Below are positions 10,700 through 20,395 of a stretch of 64,000 nucleotides of DNA, piece after piece. Each line of letters starts with the position of its first letter. Position 1 is the first letter of the stretch. The notes beneath the pieces are model-generated. The model was not told the DNA's origin, ran no database searches, and was given only the letters and a program-made list of their open reading frames with translations. Source of the stretch: Spraguea lophii (taxonomy: Eukaryota > Microsporidia > Spragueidae); the NCBI GenBank assembly GCA_001887945.1, contig LDOQ01000311.1, forward strand, positions 1 through 64,000, read 5' to 3'. The position numbers and the translations under genes are program-made.

Positions 10700-11370
10700 T
10701 TTTTTAAATATCTCAATGTAATTTCAATAGCTTAATGTGTATTCCTTTGTTTTGTTGATATACAAAGTTTTCCGCATAAGTAATTGTTTCGTATATATAA
10801 CCCAGGTTGCGTATTTTTTGATAGACTTTTGAACCATATGTTATTATTCTTGTTCTTATATTAACGTTGTTTTTGATTATCTTTTAAATAACTTCTGCAT
10901 TCTTTTTGTTTTCAACCTGATAAAATATTTCTTTGATCTTCCTGGAAATGCCACCAATAACCTAAAATTGTTTTTATATCTTTTAATATTATATTTAGTT
11001 TCGGGACTGCTCTCATCAATTTTGACTATGTCATCACACCTAGCTATTTTATCTTTTTTATTTTTGATTGTTGCGCTTTTTAATTTATTGATTATAGAAT
11101 TTATTATTCTATAACTTAATTTTGTTTTTATTTAATGCGTTTATGTATTGATTAATTATATATTTCCAATGTTACTTGAAGTATTTCGTAGATAAAAATT
11201 TTAATCCATCAAAAATACTGTTTTTTCTTACGTTGTATATTATAACGTCCCCATCTAAATAATTCTATTCAATCACCACATTCAATTGACGATATCTTTT
11301 TATATTGCGAACATAACCTTTCATGTGAAATTAATCCTTATTTTTTGACAAACAAAAAAACCCATACGGT
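10700..11370 (-). pseudogene. Merlin/ISXO2-like transposase relic
   Basis: On the minus strand, broken frames match the IS1595/ISXO2-type DDE transposase in the right order. An N-terminal VRKNSIFDGLKFLS-like piece lies near 11170-11240. DIVKIDESSPETKYN, the first catalytic motif (VEIDES...KYN), is near 11010-11040. Then comes LVAFPGRSKKYF, and finally an IRNLGYIYETITYAENF piece at about 10760-10830, which matches LGYxHxxVNHSxxFV. Several stops and frameshifts make it non-functional. The same family occurs at about 46, 56 and 58 kb. Confidence 0.65.
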
Positions 11371-11379
11371 CGTTTAGGC

Positions 11380-12000
11380 AATTTGTATATTATTATTTAT
11401 ATTTTGTTTGTTATAAACATTTGGAATTATTTCTTTATAGAATCTTTATTTTCACATGTTACCATAAAGTATACTTTTAAAAATTATGATAAAATCCCAT
11501 TTTTATTTAATATAGCTTTTCTATCGCTATCTTGTTATTGAAATATCAACATGTCCATTCTAGTCAAATTTCTTTAATATTCAACTGATAATAGATAAAA
11601 AAATAATAAACATCTTGGCTATTTCCTTTTTTATGATACACCCTTTTCTTATATTCATCACATTGAATCTAATCACATTATTAATAATTGGTTTTCATAT
11701 GCTCATTATAATGTCTAATAGATTTTTATTTATATTTTACAAATTTGGTAGTTTTTTCTATTTCTTCAGATTGATCAAAAACCCTATATATTGTATTTCT
11801 CATAGATATATGATAATTAATTTATAAATAAATATCACGGTATAAACCAAGAATTAATGAAAAAAATAATAAAAGGAATAAATGAATATTGTTAAACTTT
11901 AAAAAATGTTTCAATCGACTTTTAATTATCATTATTATTTAAAATAGAATTTACCCTATTTTGCATATTAATTCCGAAAAAAAACAATATGATTATTATT
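11380..12000. other. Gene-poor stretch between transposase relics
   Basis: AT-rich sequence with only short open frames, the longest 70 codons at 11615-11827, which is hydrophobic and unsupported. It probably consists of decayed transposon ends, but I see no clear inverted repeats. Confidence 0.4.
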
Positions 12001-12007
12001 AGACTTT

Positions 12008-12330
12008 CTAATTATTTCTAAATTTTGATTTTTTTAATATATCTCTTGAAGTAATAATAAGAGATCTCTTCTGATTAGATAACCTTTTAAAACTGAAACG
12101 CATTTTTTCTCTGATTGCATTTCGGGGAGTAAGCGGTAAAAATAAATAGCTGGGGTCTTTGCTCTTAAAAACCAAAAATATCACCTGTGATTTATGTAAT
12201 CTTACATTATTCAAGATTAAAAGAGACTGGTTATTTATAATAGATTCAACATAATATTCATTTAAAAATCCGAAAAAATCTATATTGAAAACACTGTTTT
12301 CTAACTTATGCTTAATTATGCTCCCGAATC
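12008..12330 (-). pseudogene. Tc1/mariner (IS630-like) transposase relic
   Basis: Read on the minus strand, 12280-12000 gives a C-terminal DDE domain: FFGFLNEYYVESIINN, then LLILNNVRLHKSQV (matching LDNxxIHxS with the catalytic Asp changed to Asn), then YLFLPLTPRN (matching FLPPYSPxLNPIE). The upstream part up to about 12540 has an open frame containing NPVVRLVENLFNRIKRLV, whose relation to the element is unclear. Stops and the loss of an acidic residue show it is dead. Confidence 0.5.
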
Positions 12331-12840
12331 AAATAAAGCACATATGAATACATTATTATCCTTGGAACAACGGACTTGCTGAGTTTATTATTTTAACAAT
12401 TTTTTTCGGTTTATTGGTAGACACAAGCCTTTTTATACGGTTAAAAAGATTCTCTACCAAACGCACAACAGGATTACATTCATTAGATATCATGTTTATT
12501 GTTAATAAAAATATATACAAAATCCGGTAAAAACACAAAAAAAAACATTTAACAATGTCTATTTATTCATTTTATTTTTAAAAATTTTTCCTATTAATTT
12601 CTGATTTACCTGTAAGTAATAGAAATAATAATATTCAAAATATTTATTATATACAATTTATTATTAATAATAAATAAAAAGCAAATATTGTGTTGCATGT
12701 TGTTATTATCTATTATAATCTTTTATAATTTATTTATTATTATTCAAATGCCTTTTATTTTTCATTTACATTTATATTTACATGTATTTACATTCATTTG
12801 TTATTTACATGATCATTAATCCTTCATAATTATGTATTTA

Positions 12841-13689
12841 TCATTCATTTGCTTCATAAAAAAGAATATTTATGGAAATGATATGAGAATATATTTCATT
12901 CTGTTGTATTTTCTTTATTTTTAAATCGTTTAATATAAACCAATCCTTTTTAGCTTTTATTATGGAATATATATGTGTAGGTTTATCTCCTTTTCCTGTT
13001 AATACTGCTATAGATCTTAAATCATATTTTTTATTTTTTATTTTTATATTAAACTTAAGGTTATTTTTAACATAATTGATATTATATTTAAAATACCCAC
13101 TAAATAACAAAGATATTGTTTGTGGATATATTCCATATAAATTTTTTTTTATTTTATAAATTTCTTTTTCTATATTTACACGATCAAAGTTATATTTTTT
13201 TATAGAATTTTTTTCTATTGTAGATGCTGCAATACCTTCGAATATTTTTCTAAAATTACCATAATTTTTATTTTTTTTATTTTTTATAAGATATTTGATT
13301 ACCAAATATAATAAACGCCTAGAATCTCCACCTGTTTTATATTCTTTTTTATCAAAATTCATAGATTTAAACAATGTAATATAATCATCCTGCAAATTTA
13401 TTTTCCCACCATTTTTCATTTTCATAAAAATATTCTTAAATTTATGCTCTACTGAATTTGCATCAAAATTATTTTCTATAAAAAATCTACCTACACTCCC
13501 ACCATAAAATAATTGAAATAATGTATTTATATAACATATACCTCTTTTATTCTCCAAATAAGCTATAGGATAACCATTTACATTAATATATTCATTTAAA
13601 TGTAAACGTATTATAATATATGTTATAATACATATAATAAAAAGAAACGTAGAAATAAAACTAAAATATATTATATTTCTTTTATTCAT
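12841..13689 (-). CDS. Membrane-anchored ubiquitin-specific protease-like protein
   Basis: This 282-aa protein has an N-terminal signal anchor (IIYFSFISTFLFIICIITYIIIRL), then a reduced USP-type (C19) deubiquitinase core. The Cys box reads NKRGICYINTLFQLFYGG, matching GNTCYINSLLQ with the nucleophile Cys kept. The C-terminal His box reads DLRSIAVLTGKGDKPTHIYSIIKAKKDWFILND, split as DLRSIAVLTGKGD then KPTHIYSIIKAK; it matches the VVVHxG...GHYxxY...WxxFDD pattern, with His and the final Asn-Asp present. Usual USP cores are over 300 aa, so the fingers region is largely missing. I chose the ATG at 13689; the longer frame to 13740 starts at TTG. No C-run precedes it. The topology puts the protease domain either outside the cell or in an ER lumen, or in the cytosol if it is a reverse anchor. 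Confidence 0.6.
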   Translation of the reverse strand: MNKRNIIYFSFISTFLFIICIITYIIIRLHLNEYINVNGYPIAYLENKRGICYINTLFQLFYGGSVGRFFIENNFDANSVEHKFKNIFMKMKNGGKINLQDDYITLFKSMNFDKKEYKTGGDSRRLLYLVIKYLIKNKKNKNYGNFRKIFEGIAASTIEKNSIKKYNFDRVNIEKEIYKIKKNLYGIYPQTISLLFSGYFKYNINYVKNNLKFNIKIKNKKYDLRSIAVLTGKGDKPTHIYSIIKAKKDWFILNDLKIKKIQQNEIYSHIISINILFYEANE

Positions 13690-13910
13690 ATTATTCACAA
13701 GAATAAAATATTTATTTTTATTAATTATGTCATAAATCAATCTTAATTTAATTTATAAAAAATAATATAAAATCTAAAAGTAAAAAAGAAAGTATTATTA
13801 ATATAAAATATGATATAGCAAAAATATTATAAAATATAAAATGTAATATAAAAAGAAAGTATTATAGAATATAAATAGAAATAATATATAATATATAATA
13901 TATAATATAA

Positions 13911-14070
13911 ATGGTGTTATAAAAGATAATAAATATTATTTACAAAAATTATTATTTAACTATTTTTATAATGTAAAATAATATATTTTATATTGTTATT
14001 ATTTATTTTATAATTATATTTTATTAATGATATATTAAATAATCATATTTATTATCTTTTATAACACCAT
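13911..14070. mobile_element. Small MITE-like hairpin with 26-bp perfect inverted repeats
   Basis: Positions 13911-13936 (starting ATGGTGTTATAAAAG) are the exact reverse complement of 14045-14070, with about 108 bp of AT-rich sequence between. A TAA trinucleotide lies directly outside each end, which could be a 3-bp target duplication of the PIF/Harbinger type. In this AT-rich background TAA alone is weak evidence. There is no open frame inside. Confidence 0.55.
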
Positions 14071-14224
14071 TAAGATATATAATTATATTTAATATTCTTA
14101 ATGAAGTATAATTAAATATTATATAACATCTTACTTATCATAAAGGTTGTACTCCAGATATGGAAAATATTCTATTAAAGGACGGTGATATGATGACTAT
14201 AAAATTGCTGAATCGTAAAGATTT

Positions 14225-14465
14225 CGTTATAAAACAGATTTAGTTAATAAATTATGTTTAGAAAATTTATGATAAAAATATATTTTGATTAATATTTAAT
14301 TCCTTAAATATTTCAAAGAAAAAAGTCTTTCTTTGACAGATATTGTTTAATACATCAATCATTTACTTTTTACCTATCTCCTCTTTTTGTTATATATACA
14401 ACAATAATATGTATAATATGTTGTATAATATATTTATCTTGTTTAGATTATTACTGTATTTAATT
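14225..14465 (+). repeat. Diverged copy of a repeat also at 52.56 and 59.58 kb
   Basis: The stretch AGATTTAGTTAATAAATT, followed by TTCTTTGACAGATATTGTTTAATACATCAATCATTTACTTTT and ATATACAACAATAATATG (given in parts), aligns with 52550-52770 and 59580-59790. In those two places it follows directly on a SINE copy; here the preceding 100 bp are too decayed to tell. No coding function is apparent. Confidence 0.55.
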
Positions 14466-14749
14466 TTGTCAGAATAAAAAAAATAAGAAATTAAGTATTA
14501 TTTATTTCTTTTCAAAAATTATAAATATGTGATAAAGTTGTTGTAAAACTATTTTTTAACACATATAAAATATTTCTTTATATTACAATGGTTTTATTCG
14601 TCTTAGGTAATTGGAAAAGCTTTTACATTTTATTTGATTATAAACTATATCTTGTTACCTTCACCTACTCTTCTGCTTGAGAATAAAAGTATATTTTACC
14701 ACCTCTATTATTTTTTTGCATATCCATCTAAATTATTTTATTTAACCCC

Positions 14750-16414
14750 ATGGAAAATATACAGAAGTTAAGGACAAAGGGTTTTGGTGATAATAAGATT
14801 CAAAGTTATCAGAAATTAAAATCTTGGATAGAAGATAGTCTTGATTCTTTTCGTGGTGATCTTTTACAATTATTATATCCGTTGTTTGTTCATTATTATT
14901 TAGATTTTATGAGTAATGATAATATAGATGAAGGAAAAAAGTTTTTTGAAAGTTACAGTGAAGATCTTAAAACAAATACAAAAAATAATTCTGAATTGGT
15001 AATTTTAGAATCAATATCCTCTCCACTTCATGTAAGAGAAAATTCTTTATCTAATTTATACAGAAATAATAAATATAAAATATCCATGGGAAAATATGCA
15101 TTTGATCTTTTTATAAATTTTTTGGAAGAAAATCATCTAACTTATATTTTAAAGATTGTAAATCAATATTTGGATATAAAAATTAAAATAGATATTAAAC
15201 CTGAGGAATGTGGTGTATTAGATAATAATGTTAACGATGTAAAATTGGATTTAAATACATTTCTTACAAATAAAAGGGTAGAGGATGCAATAATCAATGA
15301 TGAGCAATATAAATATGATCATCTCGAATCTTTTGTAAGTTCATTAAAGAAACACAGAGAAAGCAAGAATACTGAAGAAAGTAAGGTATGTAATTTTCCT
15401 GCTTCAACAATATTTACGGAGATTGAAAATTTAAAAGATCTTTGTAATAGAATAAGTATATCGCCTTCTTCTTTACCAAGTATATGTTGCTATACAATAC
15501 ATAATACATATGGAAACCTTACTGCTATAGAATTCTCCAATGATATTAAACTTCTTGCGTGTGGATATAAAGATTCTTATATAGAATTATATTCTTTAAC
15601 AGAAGAACCTTTAAAGAAATTAAAAACATCTGCAGAATTAGGAAAGACGGATAAGGATGATTATTTTGTGGATGTTGGAAGAAATATAAAGCTTATTGGC
15701 CATTCATCTTCAGTGTTTAGTTTAAAGTTTTCTCAAAGCAAGAAATTATTGTTAAGTTGTTCATCTGATTGTTCAGTTAAACTGTGGTCTTTGGATCTAT
15801 TTACATGTATTTCAACATTTAAAAGCCAGGGTTTTCCTATCTGGAGTGTTGATTTCTGTCCAAATGATGTTTATATTCTGAGTGGTAGTGCAGATAAAAA
15901 AATGTCTATGTATTCTATGATGAGTAACAAAGAAGAACGTATTTTTACAGGATTTTTAAGTGATGTTGCAACGGTTGCTTTCCATCCCAACGGTAATTAT
16001 GTATTCGGTGGTGGATGTGATAATAAGATCAGAATGTTTAATGTTCAAGATGGTTCTTGTGTACGTATTTTTAGTGGGCATACCGATATTGTTACATGCT
16101 TAGAAGTTAGTTATTGTGGTAAATACTTTTTAAGTGGAGGTAAGGATAAAATAATTTATCTTTGGGATATCGAAACTGGTGCATCAATTAATAAGTTTGT
16201 TGGCCATGAGAAAACTATTTATTCTCTATCATTTTCATATTTTGCTCTTGTTATAGCATCATCAGCTGCTGATAATACTGTTAGATTATGGGATAGATCT
16301 GATCATAAAGGTACTTGCTTAGGTGTATATTCTACCAAAAGTACACCAATCTCCGCTATAAAATTTGGATTTAGAAATATTTTATCAGTCGCTGGTCCAT
16401 TTTTAGGAGCATAA
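14750..16414 (+). CDS. TAF5: TFIID subunit TAF5 (WD40 protein)
   Basis: This 554-aa protein is a scaffold subunit of the TFIID general transcription factor. The N-terminal part (about 15-150) matches the TAF5 NTD2 helical domain (SWIEDSLDSFRGDLLQLLYPLFVHYYLDFM). After a linker, WD40 repeats run from about 245 to the end, with clear units such as GHSSSVFSLKFSQSKKLLLS, SCSSDCSVKLW, GHTDIVTCLEVSYCGKYFLS and GHEKTIYSLSFSYFALVIAS. At 554 aa it is shorter than the yeast protein (798 aa), and the N-terminal LisH is absent. The start is preceded by AACCCC. As SAGA shares TAF5 in yeast, it may serve both complexes. Confidence 0.92.
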   Translation: MENIQKLRTKGFGDNKIQSYQKLKSWIEDSLDSFRGDLLQLLYPLFVHYYLDFMSNDNIDEGKKFFESYSEDLKTNTKNNSELVILESISSPLHVRENSLSNLYRNNKYKISMGKYAFDLFINFLEENHLTYILKIVNQYLDIKIKIDIKPEECGVLDNNVNDVKLDLNTFLTNKRVEDAIINDEQYKYDHLESFVSSLKKHRESKNTEESKVCNFPASTIFTEIENLKDLCNRISISPSSLPSICCYTIHNTYGNLTAIEFSNDIKLLACGYKDSYIELYSLTEEPLKKLKTSAELGKTDKDDYFVDVGRNIKLIGHSSSVFSLKFSQSKKLLLSCSSDCSVKLWSLDLFTCISTFKSQGFPIWSVDFCPNDVYILSGSADKKMSMYSMMSNKEERIFTGFLSDVATVAFHPNGNYVFGGGCDNKIRMFNVQDGSCVRIFSGHTDIVTCLEVSYCGKYFLSGGKDKIIYLWDIETGASINKFVGHEKTIYSLSFSYFALVIASSAADNTVRLWDRSDHKGTCLGVYSTKSTPISAIKFGFRNILSVAGPFLGA

Positions 16415-16598
16415 ATAAAATCCTTTTATTTATAATATTTTTGCATAAACAGGATATAAAAATTGTTTTGTTATTTTTCTATTAATAAACTATAAACCAT
16501 TTTGTATAAAAGCCAATTTATATATTACAAACACGAAAAACATATAATTTTATTTTTTCATTGCAAAATTATTTTTTTAATTTTTTTCTAACCCATTA

Positions 16599-16958
16599 AT
16601 GAACGACGTAGAGAAAAAATACGACATAGAAACACCAGTACCCGAGAAACTAATAAACGTTGAACTCCGTTTACTTTGTTCCAATAAAAAACTTCTATCT
16701 GATTTATCCAACAGGTATTACAACTACCTATTTCAAAACTCCCCAACAGCCAAGAAACCCAGAGTCCTCCAACCATTTATCTGTGACGTAACCACCAGAA
16801 AATCACCATGCGGCCAAGGAACAGCCACATGGAGCAAATATAAAATGATAATCCACGGAAGAATGTTCGCCCTACAAATGACACATCAGATGCTCAAAGA
16901 TTCAGCAGCTTTCTTACAAAATACAGATGTTGAGGTAAGATTAACATTAAAGGGATAA
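16599..16958 (+). CDS. RPS20: 40S ribosomal protein S20 (uS10)
   Basis: A 119-aa small-subunit ribosomal protein of the uS10 family, located in the head of the 40S subunit. It keeps the core TTRKSPCGQGTATWSKYKMI (about 69-88) and the terminal DVEVRLTLKG strand. Base use is richer in G and C than the neighbouring genes, as expected for a highly expressed gene. The C-run is TAACCC eight bases upstream of the ATG. It lies 184 bp downstream of TAF5 on the same strand. Confidence 0.95.
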   Translation: MNDVEKKYDIETPVPEKLINVELRLLCSNKKLLSDLSNRYYNYLFQNSPTAKKPRVLQPFICDVTTRKSPCGQGTATWSKYKMIIHGRMFALQMTHQMLKDSAAFLQNTDVEVRLTLKG

Positions 16959-17010
16959 GAGAATTAAACATTTATTTTTCTTAAAAATATTTTACTTTTT
17001 TTTAACCTTC

Positions 17011-17184
17011 ATGACACAAACAAATATACAATCTTCAATTAACAAAGAAGAATATCAGGCAGAACTCATAATGCAGATAAATGAATTCAATGATATAAAA
17101 CATAAATATAATACACTCAAAGAAGAATATAAGAGAGAGAAGATAAATGCAATAGAAAGAAAATTGTATAAAATAAAAAGATAA
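17011..17184 (+). CDS. Small coiled-coil protein (57 aa), unrecognised
   Basis: An ATG at 17011 opens a 57-codon frame rich in Glu, Lys, Asn and Ile, with a heptad-like helix (ELIMQINEFNDIKHKYNTLK). It lies 52 bp after RPS20, and AACCTT stands just before the ATG, similar to but weaker than the usual C-run. It could be a real small protein or chance. I cannot assign a function. Confidence 0.35.
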   Translation: MTQTNIQSSINKEEYQAELIMQINEFNDIKHKYNTLKEEYKREKINAIERKLYKIKR

Positions 17185-17189
17185 TAAAA

Positions 17190-17600
17190 TAAATAATATA
17201 GAGATGGTAGAGATGTTAGATATAAACATAAAGAGAGAAAAGTAGATACTAAGATAATAAGATAATTTATTTAGAAAAGTACAACTACGCAGAGTAATAA
17301 ATAATGATAATAGTGATGATGATAGGAGTAGTAGTAATAATGATAGCAATAATGGTAATAACGATGATAGCAATAGAAGGAATAACAGTCAGGAATAATA
17401 ATAATAATAGTGATAATACTCATATCATTATTAACATCATACTACTATCAAAAATATCATTACCAACAACCATCTCAATCATACCAACCATTACCAACAG
17501 GACATATTAATATTAATAATATATTTTATTTTATTTATTTGAATATCTTTCTTTAATCATTTAACCATATATTTTTATAATAAATACTACTTTTTATTTT
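17190..17600. other. Low-complexity intergenic DNA
   Basis: Runs of AATAAT, GATGAT and GTAGTA type triplets dominate 17300-17420. Open frames here on both strands are consequences of the triplet repeats and are not supported as genes. Confidence 0.5.
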
Positions 17601-17610
17601 ATTCTCCCCA

Positions 17611-17841
17611 ATGAAATTAAATATAAAAAAACTTAAAACAAAAAATAGACGTTTAGAAAGAAATATAAGAAAAATAAAAAATAAAGAATATGAAGAATTA
17701 GACACACCGAATAAAGAATTGGAAATAACAAATAAAAATAAACCAAAAAGAAAGAAAGCCAAAAGAAGTAAAATAAAAGAAATAAAAATTAAAATAAATA
17801 GAGGAATATATTCGATTAAAGAATATATTAACAGACAATAG
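17611..17841 (+). CDS. Small, very basic orphan protein (76 aa)
   Basis: This Lys/Arg-rich protein has two helix-prone parts (KLKTKNRRLERNIRKIKNKE and KRKKAKRSKIKEIKIKINRG) around a short acidic linker. The strongest support is TCTCCCC two bases before the ATG, the same signal seen at the housekeeping genes. It could be a nucleic-acid-binding or ribosome-associated protein, but I see no family signature. Confidence 0.5.
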   Translation: MKLNIKKLKTKNRRLERNIRKIKNKEYEELDTPNKELEITNKNKPKRKKAKRSKIKEIKIKINRGIYSIKEYINRQ

Positions 17842-18339
17842 AATAATAATTATATGAGTAATAAGCACAATAATAATAATATTTATTATACGAGTAATTA
17901 TATGAATAATAGTAATAACAGTATTAATATGAATAACCGTTGATTATCCTTCATCATAGTAAAATAAAACGAATATAGAAGTAGTCAAGTAAATATTAAT
18001 AATATCAGATTTGTACAAGGAAATATAAATACGAATAAATTTAAATAAAAAATGAGTTACTTAAAACGGAATCTTTCTTTTATATCGTTTATCAGAAATT
18101 CTAAAGGTAATAATAGTAATAAATTATACTATTATCATATCATCATCATATGTACTTATTATTATATTACATGCTTATATCATCCACACTTATAATCCCT
18201 TTATCGCATACATTTATTATTATCATATTCTTATCAAATTAATAACATATTTTTTTAATTTACTTTAATTAATATTTTTTTCCTTTCGCTTTTTTTTATT
18301 TTTACCTCCCCTATAAATACTATTTTCCTCCATATCCAT
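17842..18339. other. Intergenic stretch
   Basis: AT-rich with AATAAT-type repeats near 17860-17935. No gene is supported. The promoter of the NC2-beta gene must lie at its end, where CTCCCC stands about 30 bases before that ATG, farther than usual. Confidence 0.45.
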
Positions 18340-18756
18340 ATGAATGATGATGGCCATGAAGAAGATCTTAAGCTTCCTAAAGCAACTGTAGACAAAATAA
18401 TTATGGATTCTGCTGATAGACGTGTTGTCAGTAGAGATGCTAAAGCGTTAATAATGGAATTGGCATTAGAATTTATTCATTTGATAACAGCAGAAGCTAA
18501 TATTGCGTGTGAGAAAAGTAAGAGAAAAACCATAACATACGAACATATACTTACTGCTTTAATAAATTATGATTATGGTGAATATGTTGATAAGTGTACA
18601 GATGTTTATAATGAGTATAACAATATATCTAAGAAAATGCCTTCTAAGCAGGATAAATTTAAAGATTCGGGATTATCGATGGAGGAATTGCATGAAAAAC
18701 AATTAAAATTGTTTGAAGATGCGAGAAAGAAGTTGGAGGATGATGATGAGAAATAA
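18340..18756 (+). CDS. DR1: NC2-beta (Dr1), TBP-binding transcription repressor
   Basis: This is the histone-fold subunit of Negative Cofactor 2, which binds TBP on DNA with NC2-alpha and blocks TFIIA/TFIIB entry. The histone fold spans about residues 10-90, with LKLPKATVDKIIMDS, EFIHLITAEANIACEKSKRK and TITYEHILTAL matching the family. The C-terminal QKQ/LFEDARKKLE helix, typical of Dr1 (EELLxxQxxLFxxAR), is also kept, which separates it from NF-YB. The length, 138 aa, is close to yeast NCB2 (146). Confidence 0.93.
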   Translation: MNDDGHEEDLKLPKATVDKIIMDSADRRVVSRDAKALIMELALEFIHLITAEANIACEKSKRKTITYEHILTALINYDYGEYVDKCTDVYNEYNNISKKMPSKQDKFKDSGLSMEELHEKQLKLFEDARKKLEDDDEK

Positions 18757-19211
18757 TAATAAAGAATAAGTTTAAAAAAACAAAATATAATATTATACGA
18801 TGTATTTATTTTATAGCAGAATGTTTATGTTCTAATATATTTTTTAATAATTTTATATATTTATTTTATATTCAATATTGCTGGTATTTTACTTTATATT
18901 TTATACTTTTAATTGGATTATTAAATTTCAATAGTAAATTTTACTATTAAAAATTAGTTGAAAATTGAGTCTAAAAGAAGAAATAATTGCATATATTGAA
19001 TATAAAATTATTAAAAAAAAATTTTTATAATTTTAAAAAATGATAAGTGAATTGTATTTAAATTAATATAAATGATAAATATTAATGAGTATAAATAAAA
19101 TATTACTTAAATAAAATAATACTTATAACATTTATAATAAAAATATATTTTATTTCTTTATACTTTCTTTATTATGTATTACTTATATATTTCATAGATA
19201 TTTTAATGCCC
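18757..19211. other. Intergenic stretch
   Basis: AT-rich; a short palindrome AATAGTAAATTTTACTATT lies near 18932. No gene or repeat is supported. Confidence 0.45.
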
Positions 19212-19763
19212 ATGAGTACAAACTACCTTTCAAACTTTATAACAACACTTAAATCTTATATGAATAACAAAACATCTGTATCATCTTTATTAGAATCACA
19301 AGAACATTTATTTATTTATAAATACTATGGTAATGAATTAGAAACAGAACTTAGAAATGAAATCTATCGTATTACAAGTAAAATAAACACAGAATTATTA
19401 TATCTGAATAAATTAATAAAAGAATATGAAGAAATAGATACAGAGATAGAATTAAATAATAATATAGATACAGAGATAGATGGTAATATAAAAGGTAATA
19501 TAAAAGATAGTATAGTGAATAACAACAATATGAATAGGAATAATAATAAAAACAATACAGAGAATAACAATAACAATATTATAGATAATGAGATAATAGA
19601 ATATGCTATACGACTAGGTAATACATCTATTGGAAAACATATAGGATATTTAGCAAGATTACCTGCATATCCTACAAAAGAGATGGTTATGGAGGAAATG
19701 GAAGAAGAGAGTGAGGAAGAAAATGAAAACGAAGAAGAAGAAATTGTTAGCTTTGATTTTTAA
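19212..19763 (+). CDS. MED4: Mediator subunit 4-like protein
   Basis: A 183-aa protein with a helical N-terminal half, an Asn-rich low-complexity insertion (about 90-125) and a conserved-looking segment DNEIIEYAIRLGNTSIG then LPAYPTKEMVMEEM. The pattern EIIxYAxxIS-T followed by LPxxPTxEM is typical of MED4 in the Mediator middle module. The C-terminus is strongly acidic. I chose the ATG at 19212 because GCCC stands directly before it; an in-frame ATG at 19206 would put the C-run inside the gene. The match is short, so this is a family suggestion and not certain. Confidence 0.5.
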   Translation: MSTNYLSNFITTLKSYMNNKTSVSSLLESQEHLFIYKYYGNELETELRNEIYRITSKINTELLYLNKLIKEYEEIDTEIELNNNIDTEIDGNIKGNIKDSIVNNNNMNRNNNKNNTENNNNNIIDNEIIEYAIRLGNTSIGKHIGYLARLPAYPTKEMVMEEMEEESEEENENEEEEIVSFDF

Positions 19764-20382
19764 ATATTTTTATATTCATTTTATTTTAAATAAATATTTA
19801 TTTTATAATTATTATTTTATTTATTGTATAATCATTATTCTCATAAACTTAATTTAATTATAATATTTAGATTACAAATAAATATAAAATTAATATATTA
19901 AAGTAATAATATTATTGATAAAATATTATTTTTTATTTTCCATCGGAGGGAAGAAAACCTCTCACTCATTTAATATTAGATATGGATAATCTATATTTTC
20001 TTATATTCATTTATTTAATTAATTATATTTTCTTATTTTACTTTATTTCTTTTTGAAGTTGTATAAATGTTTTAAAAATAATAATTTGGGGATATGATGA
20101 TCATTCGACGGGTATTGGAATAATCAATTAGAATAGAAAATTTATTAAAAAATATATGATTAGATTTAATGTATATTTATGATGGAATTATTAGTAGAAT
20201 ATTAAATTTGCTTAAAGATCTACAGATGTGTAATGATAAAAAGTTTCTATAAAAAAATATAAAGTGATTCAAATGAATAATATATTTTTATTAAAAAAAT
20301 AATTTTATTTATATTCTTTAGAATATTTTATATTTTTTAATGTAAAACCTCGTGCACCTGTCAAAATCATAAATATAATTTA
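19764..20382. other. Intergenic stretch before a SINE
   Basis: AT-rich; a short open frame near 20070-20100 and a GGAGGGAAG patch near 19946 have no support as a gene. The right end is the target site of the SINE. Confidence 0.45.
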
Positions 20383-20395
20383 TAATAAAAAAAGA

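Noticed and set aside
11615..11827. 70-codon hydrophobic frame between transposase relics
   Set aside because: Its composition follows the T-rich DNA, and neither family nor start signal is visible.
17304..17510. Small ORF in the triplet-repeat region after RPS20
   Set aside because: Low-complexity triplets keep several frames open by composition alone.
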